Shown: positions 59,065 through 64,000 of the stretch, one piece after another
Layout of the letters: the number at the start of each line of letters is the position of its first letter
Position numbering within the stretch: the stretch's first letter is position 1
Source of the DNA: Takakia lepidozioides
Lineage: Eukaryota; Streptophyta; Takakiopsida; Takakiales; Takakiaceae
DNA length: 64,000 nt
Assembly: GCA_030704615.1 (NCBI GenBank)
Contig: CM060733.1
Location: forward strand, 50,034,001 to 50,098,000
Reading direction: 5' to 3'
Notes under the pieces: model-generated
Database searches by the model: none
What the model saw: the letters and a program-made list of their open reading frames with translations, nothing else
What the model was told of the DNA's origin: nothing
Position numbers and translations under genes: made by a program

Positions 59065-62000
59065 ATGGCTCAGGCATCCAGCAGGTAATGTTCTCGTTTA
59101 CAGTTTCTATCTGGTTTGATGTCATTCTCTCTTGCTCGCTCTGGCTTGTTTTGATATGTTGGTTTGATGTTGTTATGCTGTTTCAGTTTGTTCAGTTTGT
59201 TGATTTGTTTTTGTTTTTGTTTTGCTTTTGCTTTTGTTGGTCAGCATCGCCCACGTTGCTGTTGGTTTGCTTCTGTTTCCTCACTCGCTTTCGTTCCAGA
59301 GGTTATAGAGCACCATTTCTTTCTTGCATGTCACGTTTCGTGAGTGTGATGTCTTGTCTGATGCGGAGCATCTCATTTCAATTCATTGGTTCCAAAGCTG
59401 TTTCAATTTGTTTGAATTGATTAAAGCTGTTTAGGTGTTTCAATGCATTGTTGCTTCTCTGCTGGTGGTTTGTATGGTGGTTTGTAAGGGTGGTTGGTAT
59501 GGGTGGTTTGTGGTCCTGGTTTACTGGTGCTGCTGGATTATTAAGGTTATGGATTAGGGTTATGGTGGGTTAGGATCATGGTTTTTTGCGATTGGTTTTT
59601 TGAATTTTTGATATTTGAAAACGGGTTTTTCTTCGGGCCTAGGCTACTCTAGTAGACTAGTCTCCGTAGACCGCTAGACCTCTAGTAGACCTCCATAAAC
59701 TCCGGCAGGACAAACCACACGAACCTCGCTTGCCCAGTGGAGGTTCCGGCGTGTTACTATGCCAAGGCACAACATAAGGATGTTTTGAGATAGACTTATG
59801 TCGGTGCCTCCCCTGCGTTGATTTTTTGTTCTGTCAGTATAAAAAGAAGGTGCATAGGAGTGCACACAGTGGCCAAAGATGGTTCTGAGACCGTCGTCGA
59901 CATCTGTAAGAGGCCAAGGAGACAGAATCCAGTAAACATCAACGAAGCAGAAAACCAAGACGCATCATTGGTTGTATCAAAAACAAAAACCTTCAAGAAG
60001 AGATCTGATAATCAAATATCAGATGTGGGCTCTGACGTGTGAACCTTCATAAATCCGGGCAATGATGAATCAATGTTCGAGGGAGTTATTCGACGGGAGA
60101 CAACGGAGGAAACAGATGAAGAGAAAGATGAAAGTGATGAGTGCAATCTTCAGTCTGATTCAGATAATGACATTTCTGTAGGAGATAGTGAACAGGTCCC
60201 GGGATCCGTCCTTCCGTCCTCTCCCGGATACAGTCCTGACTCTCCTCAGTATCTAGTATCTGTCCTTGTAATTTCTCCAGAATATGTCCCCACTGATTCT
60301 CCAGAATACATCCTTGGAGATTCTCCGACATATACCCCTAGAGAGTACTCCCTTGAAACCCTCAGGATGATTTGAGAGAGCCTCCTGTAGTTATTATAGA
60401 TATAAGAAAATGAAAAGATGAACCTCATCTTACAAAAGAATATCGAGTTCTTGTAGATATTAGGTATTCGTTATTCGAATAATTTTGAGACCGCATGATG
60501 TATGGAATGGCGAGACGAGCCTTCTTTGAATTAATGTTTTTTCTTCTTATGAGTGAAATATTTTTTTCCTCTTGAATTGAATTCTTTTATGTGTCAGCTG
60601 TGAGCGTGTGAAGTGGTGAACCTCCACTGGACAGTGGAGGTTACTGTCCTGGGAGTTTTGTATGGTTGTTATGATATGTGTCTGACAACAGAGGTGGTTT
60701 GTTCTGTGGACAGCAACATCACTCCCAGGGATTGTATTGTTGGAATGTGCAAACCTATCTGTGGTTCATTTGTTTCTCGAAAATCTCCGAATTTCAAGAA
60801 TGATCACCGGGCAATTTTTGAGCTGAACCCGGAGTTCACATAATGGGGCATTGTACCCGTTGGAACACCTCCAGACCTTAAGTGCTGGTTCCACTACAAG
60901 ATTGGTGCAAAGGTCGCCGAGCTCAAATATGCCGATGTGGTCGACGTAGAGCTGGAGATGGAGGTGGAATTTCCGATGCTGGTCATGTTCATGATAGAAG
61001 ATGGTAGATTTCCCATAATGTTTGGCTTCAAACTGGAGGTACGAATTCTAAGGAAGGCCATGATGAGAGAGTCCATTCGGGCGGGGTTCACATATTGCGA
61101 CGAGGGTACTCAATTTACAAATGAAGGTTTTTGCATGGCTTGGGGTATTTTCTTGGATGTGCTTTACTTAAAGGGTAAGGAGATTGCAAAGACACGGGAA
61201 GAGGAGGCTGCGAGAGCGTGGCCAAAGAAGGGAAAACGGAAATCCATTGACGCCGGTGGTGATGAGAATGAAGCCGGGACATCAGGGGGAAAGAAGAAAC
61301 AATAGGAGAAGATGGATCCCGCTTTCATGACAGATAACAAGAAAGCCAAGGCTGCAGACATATTCGACAAAGAGAAGTGTGAGAAGATGCAGGAGAGGTT
61401 GGAGCAAGACTACAAGGACATGTTTCCGTTTGGGTTTGAGGCGACCCAGGACGTCAAAGTTTCCATGATGGAGCTTGCTCCTAGGGATATGGTGTACATG
61501 CCCCTAAATGTGAAGCACAAAGACAAAGTCAAAGCGCGTCTTTACCAGTTCCGGGTGTTCGACTCCAAACATCCAGTTTATTTAATTCCCGCAAACCCCG
61601 AGAAGCCTACGGAGGTTTCTAGTTCGAAACCTCGAAACTGGAAAGAGGTGGAAAATTCCAGATTCTTCGTCATCGGTGGACAACACACGATCATTGCTGC
61701 CAAGGTATATTTCTCAACAAATTCCAATTTTTGTAACAACATGAACCTCCACTGGACAGTGGAGGTTCATGAACTTTAAACAACATGCTTGTTAGGTCGA
61801 TATCATTTCTGACCTTATTCAATTCTGTCGTAGGAACTTGTGCAAGACGTGGACGACGACAATCTAAAGAAGTACTACACTAACTGGCCCTCAAAGATTA
61901 TATGGTCAAATGATCTAATGAGGCTCGTGAAGCTATCTAAACTCATAAACGACCCGAATAAGGCACAAAAATTTGACACAACATTTCCCGAGAAAGTTGC

Positions 62001-64000
62001 ACATGCCCGAAATTTCTTCGAGCTGAGGGGGAGGCCGAAAAAGTACAATGATCACACAACGAAGTCAGAGACTAGACAATGGAAGGTAAATGATTCATTG
62101 TGTTTTATGTTCCGTTTCCTAGAGAACCAAAATATTTTCAAGCTCGAATTTAATGTGATGAACAGAGACCGCATTACGAAGCACCGCATTATGAAGCAGG
62201 AGACACTAAAAAAATAGCTTCATAAGGGAGGGTGCTACAATGAACGAGCGGGATGGTTCAACATTCGGAAATTCGACATGATGGGGTCTTTTGTAATGTG
62301 TCTTGTTTGGTAATGAGGTGCTTGTTCACCTCTTCTTTTCCCAATCTATTTATGTTCTCCACTTGTAACAGTTCTGCAAATGTACCGCAAAAATACTTGA
62401 AACATCATATGATCGTGAAAACGTGATGTTGCGGAGAACGCTTCCAAAAGTTTTCATGGTCATTGGGTTTTTCAAGGATTTTCTAGGCACACTATTGGAA
62501 CTGTTCCTGGTGGAGAACATGAACAGATTGGACAAATTTGACTTGGAGGAGCACCGCATTCCGAAGCAGGAGACACTACAGAAAGAGCTTCAAATTACAA
62601 GGCACAACAAGATGGACGGAGATGAATTGGCAATCGAATCATCATTTGGAGTATAGTGTAATTGACATGATAGTTGTGATTATTGTTTCATCTCAAAAAT
62701 TAATATCAAATATCGAATGAAATGTCTAACTTTGGCCCTGATTATTTTCGCAGGAATTTATGCAAGCATGTCAACTCATACTGGAGATGAGTAGCGTGAA
62801 GGAGGCCATGGTTCTGGTTCTCTGTGACGAAGACGTATGGAGCCTATTGGAGGAGGTGTTCAAACAGTGGGAACAATGAAAGCTTATTGATATTTTCGGG
62901 ATCCAGTGCAAGGGTGAACAGCTACCGCTGAATAAAACCGCTATCGCGAAACTGCAAGGACTTAATAGCAGGGAGTTGAAAAGAGTGGCGGAGAAAATCC
63001 TAAACAGAGACATTTGCATTCGGGGAACGAAATTCAAGGGCGCGGACAAATCCAAAAACACAATGAACGCGTATATTGACCAAATGAAATTGCGACAGTT
63101 TATTATCGACGATGTAATGGAAGTCTTAGGGTGGCCTCGGAGGAGCAAACAGAACCCGGAACCGTATACCAAACAGGAGTGGCGTGATGTGAAAAAAAAA
63201 TACAACTTCAACAAAGCTGAGTTTGAAACTTTTCGAGATCGGCTCAGGAACGACTACATTGTAAGCAAACAGAAGATGAATATGGAGACGCAGCCAATGA
63301 CTACTGCCTTCAAGAAGTATGTCTTGTCATGCAAGCAGACCTTTGAGGATAACCAGAACGCCTTGGCGATTCTACATACGAGCTTCAGGTCCCATTACAC
63401 ACAACTGGGGGGAAACCAAAAATTTGCTGATGCCAGATCACGGTTGGGACTTACATCGAAGAAACGGTTCGACGACATATCAATGGTGTTCGTCAATACA
63501 GTTTGTGATGATGACTCTGTTGTCTTCGAGGCAAAGGACTATTCCAATATCCTGGATGCTTTTGTGGCTCGGAAGCTCATGTCCAGTGCTTTTATATTTT
63601 TCTCGACACAAGAATCATCGGGAAATCTTGTGTCATACATCCGGAATAGCCCTGGATCAAAGTCGTTTATTATCCGACAGGGTTATTACATTCCCGACGA
63701 GTTTGAATCACCTTACAAGAGCTGCACAACTATATTCTCCCGGACGGTCTTCTGCCTTGACTACGTATTTCCGGCAACAGCTGAGGAGATGGTGAATCCG
63801 GACGATCACATTCAAACTGTTTTGTTAACGTTGGACCCAATTAATCCCGTTATCCAAGGACCAGATGTAGACCCGACCTTGCAGGAGAAGGAGTGCAGGA
63901 CTTACACTCATGAGCTGAGGGCGGACACCTACGATTACCTGGTTTTTTTTTTTTGCAGGGACGGGATGTCTTGTGTGAACATTTTCGGAGGACTGGCAAT
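59065..64000 (+). pseudogene. ParB-like multidomain gene of element 4 (continues beyond window)
   Basis: Exon 1 is short (59065-59084, MAQASS, then GTAATG). Exon 2 (from about 59,842) is acidic, has a TGA at 60,040, and ends in SPGYSPDSPQY...SPEYVPTDSPEYILGDSPTY, repeats like the RNA polymerase II CTD. A long frame 60,613-61,710 (TAA at 60,841, TAG at 61,303) has a basic KKGKRKS patch and closes with RFFVIGGQHTIIAAK, a ParB-type signature. After an intron holding a palindrome: WPSKIIWSNDLMRLVKLSKL (61,835-62,087). From 62,755: a helical region, a TGA at 62,877, and an open frame to the edge with VLLTLDPINP, which could be methyltransferase motif IV. Four isolated stops in otherwise open frames suggest a recent loss of function. 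Confidence 0.6.

Larger units (their letters stand above)
53601..61770. repeat. Element 4 dispersed palindrome (half-site GAACCTCCACTG)
   Basis: Inverted repeats of 24-30 bp: 53601-53627, 55652-55679, 57335-57361, 57544-57567 (perfect around GTAC), a half-site near 57671, 59721-59746, 60619-60642 and 61741-61770 (perfect over 30 bp apart from the centre). The 61,741 copy is inside an intron of the ParB-like gene, directly after the GGQHT exon. The sequence is unrelated to the palindromes of elements 1 and 2. Outside element 4 I found no copy in the window. Confidence 0.85.
53601..64000. mobile_element. Element 4: DUF7869-type transposase plus ParB-like gene, CCACTG palindromes
   Basis: Left limit set at the first copy of its palindrome; the right end is outside the window. 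A minus-strand transposase of a family unrelated to elements 1-3 and a plus-strand ParB-like gene are head to head with about 1.7 kb between. At least eight palindrome copies are spread through the introns and spacers. A SINE has inserted in the transposase region. Confidence 0.7.

Noticed and set aside
58565-59420. Two plus-strand frames of 110-143 codons at the start of the element 4 ParB-like gene
   Set aside because: The first lies in the leader and the second in intron 1 (TTTG-rich); neither has protein-like similarity.

Overview
The window reads as nuclear DNA of a land plant, most likely from a repeat-rich seed-free lineage (bryophyte, lycophyte or fern). Support: a spliced SMG1 kinase gene, a STIG1-type cysteine-rich secreted protein, plant PPR (pentatricopeptide) fragments of the GKEVH/VDMYAKCG type, TTTAGGG-like interstitial repeats, and Ty1/copia, Ty3/gypsy, MULE and SINE elements. 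The species cannot be named from sequence alone.

Layout. 1-2,752: 5' part of SMG1 (minus). 5,231-5,632: STIG1-like gene (minus). 6.5-8.4 kb: decayed copia. 9.2-12 kb: an unknown decayed ORF, a CACTAGT repeat cluster and a gypsy integrase tail with a PHD-finger remnant. 12.8-16.2 kb: diverged repeats and a tandemly duplicated PPR pseudogene. 17.5-27.2 kb: element 1. 27.9-34.2 kb: element 2. 34.7-35.8 kb: a second PPR fragment. 36.4-41.9 kb: a minus-strand gypsy element carrying a full C5 cytosine DNA methyltransferase between protease and reverse transcriptase. 42.3-46.5 kb: element 3, a MULE with a ULP1 protease gene. 46.56-50.84 kb: a gypsy element with a TGTCA...TGACA LTR inserted next to element 3. 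51.3-52.9 kb: telomere-like repeats. 53.6 kb to the right edge: element 4.

The main result is a recurring design. Elements 1, 2 and 4 each have two head-to-head genes: a transposase on one strand, and on the other a large spliced gene with a ParB/sulfiredoxin-like motif (DGNHR, DGNHR, GGQHT). In elements 1 and 2 the ParB segment is followed by a beta-class (N4C/N6A-type, circularly permuted) DNA methyltransferase domain. Each element also has its own dispersed short palindrome, placed in introns and between the genes: a GCCGGC core in element 1, GGTRCC in element 2, CCACTG...CAGTGG in element 4. Element 3, a MULE, has a dense cluster of AGACCA motifs. The element 1 methyltransferase gene can be modelled as nine exons with GT-AG borders and matching phases, broken only by one apparent 1-nt deletion. 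Element 2 keeps the same intron positions and phases but has lost exon 1 and the transposase N-terminus.

Inference: these look like transposons that encode a DNA-modifying protein and carry arrays of a private recognition motif, conceptually like the motif arrays bound by VANC anti-silencing proteins of Arabidopsis VANDAL elements, but with a ParB-methyltransferase. Together with the retroelement C5-methyltransferase, the window holds two unrelated kinds of transposon-borne DNA methyltransferase.
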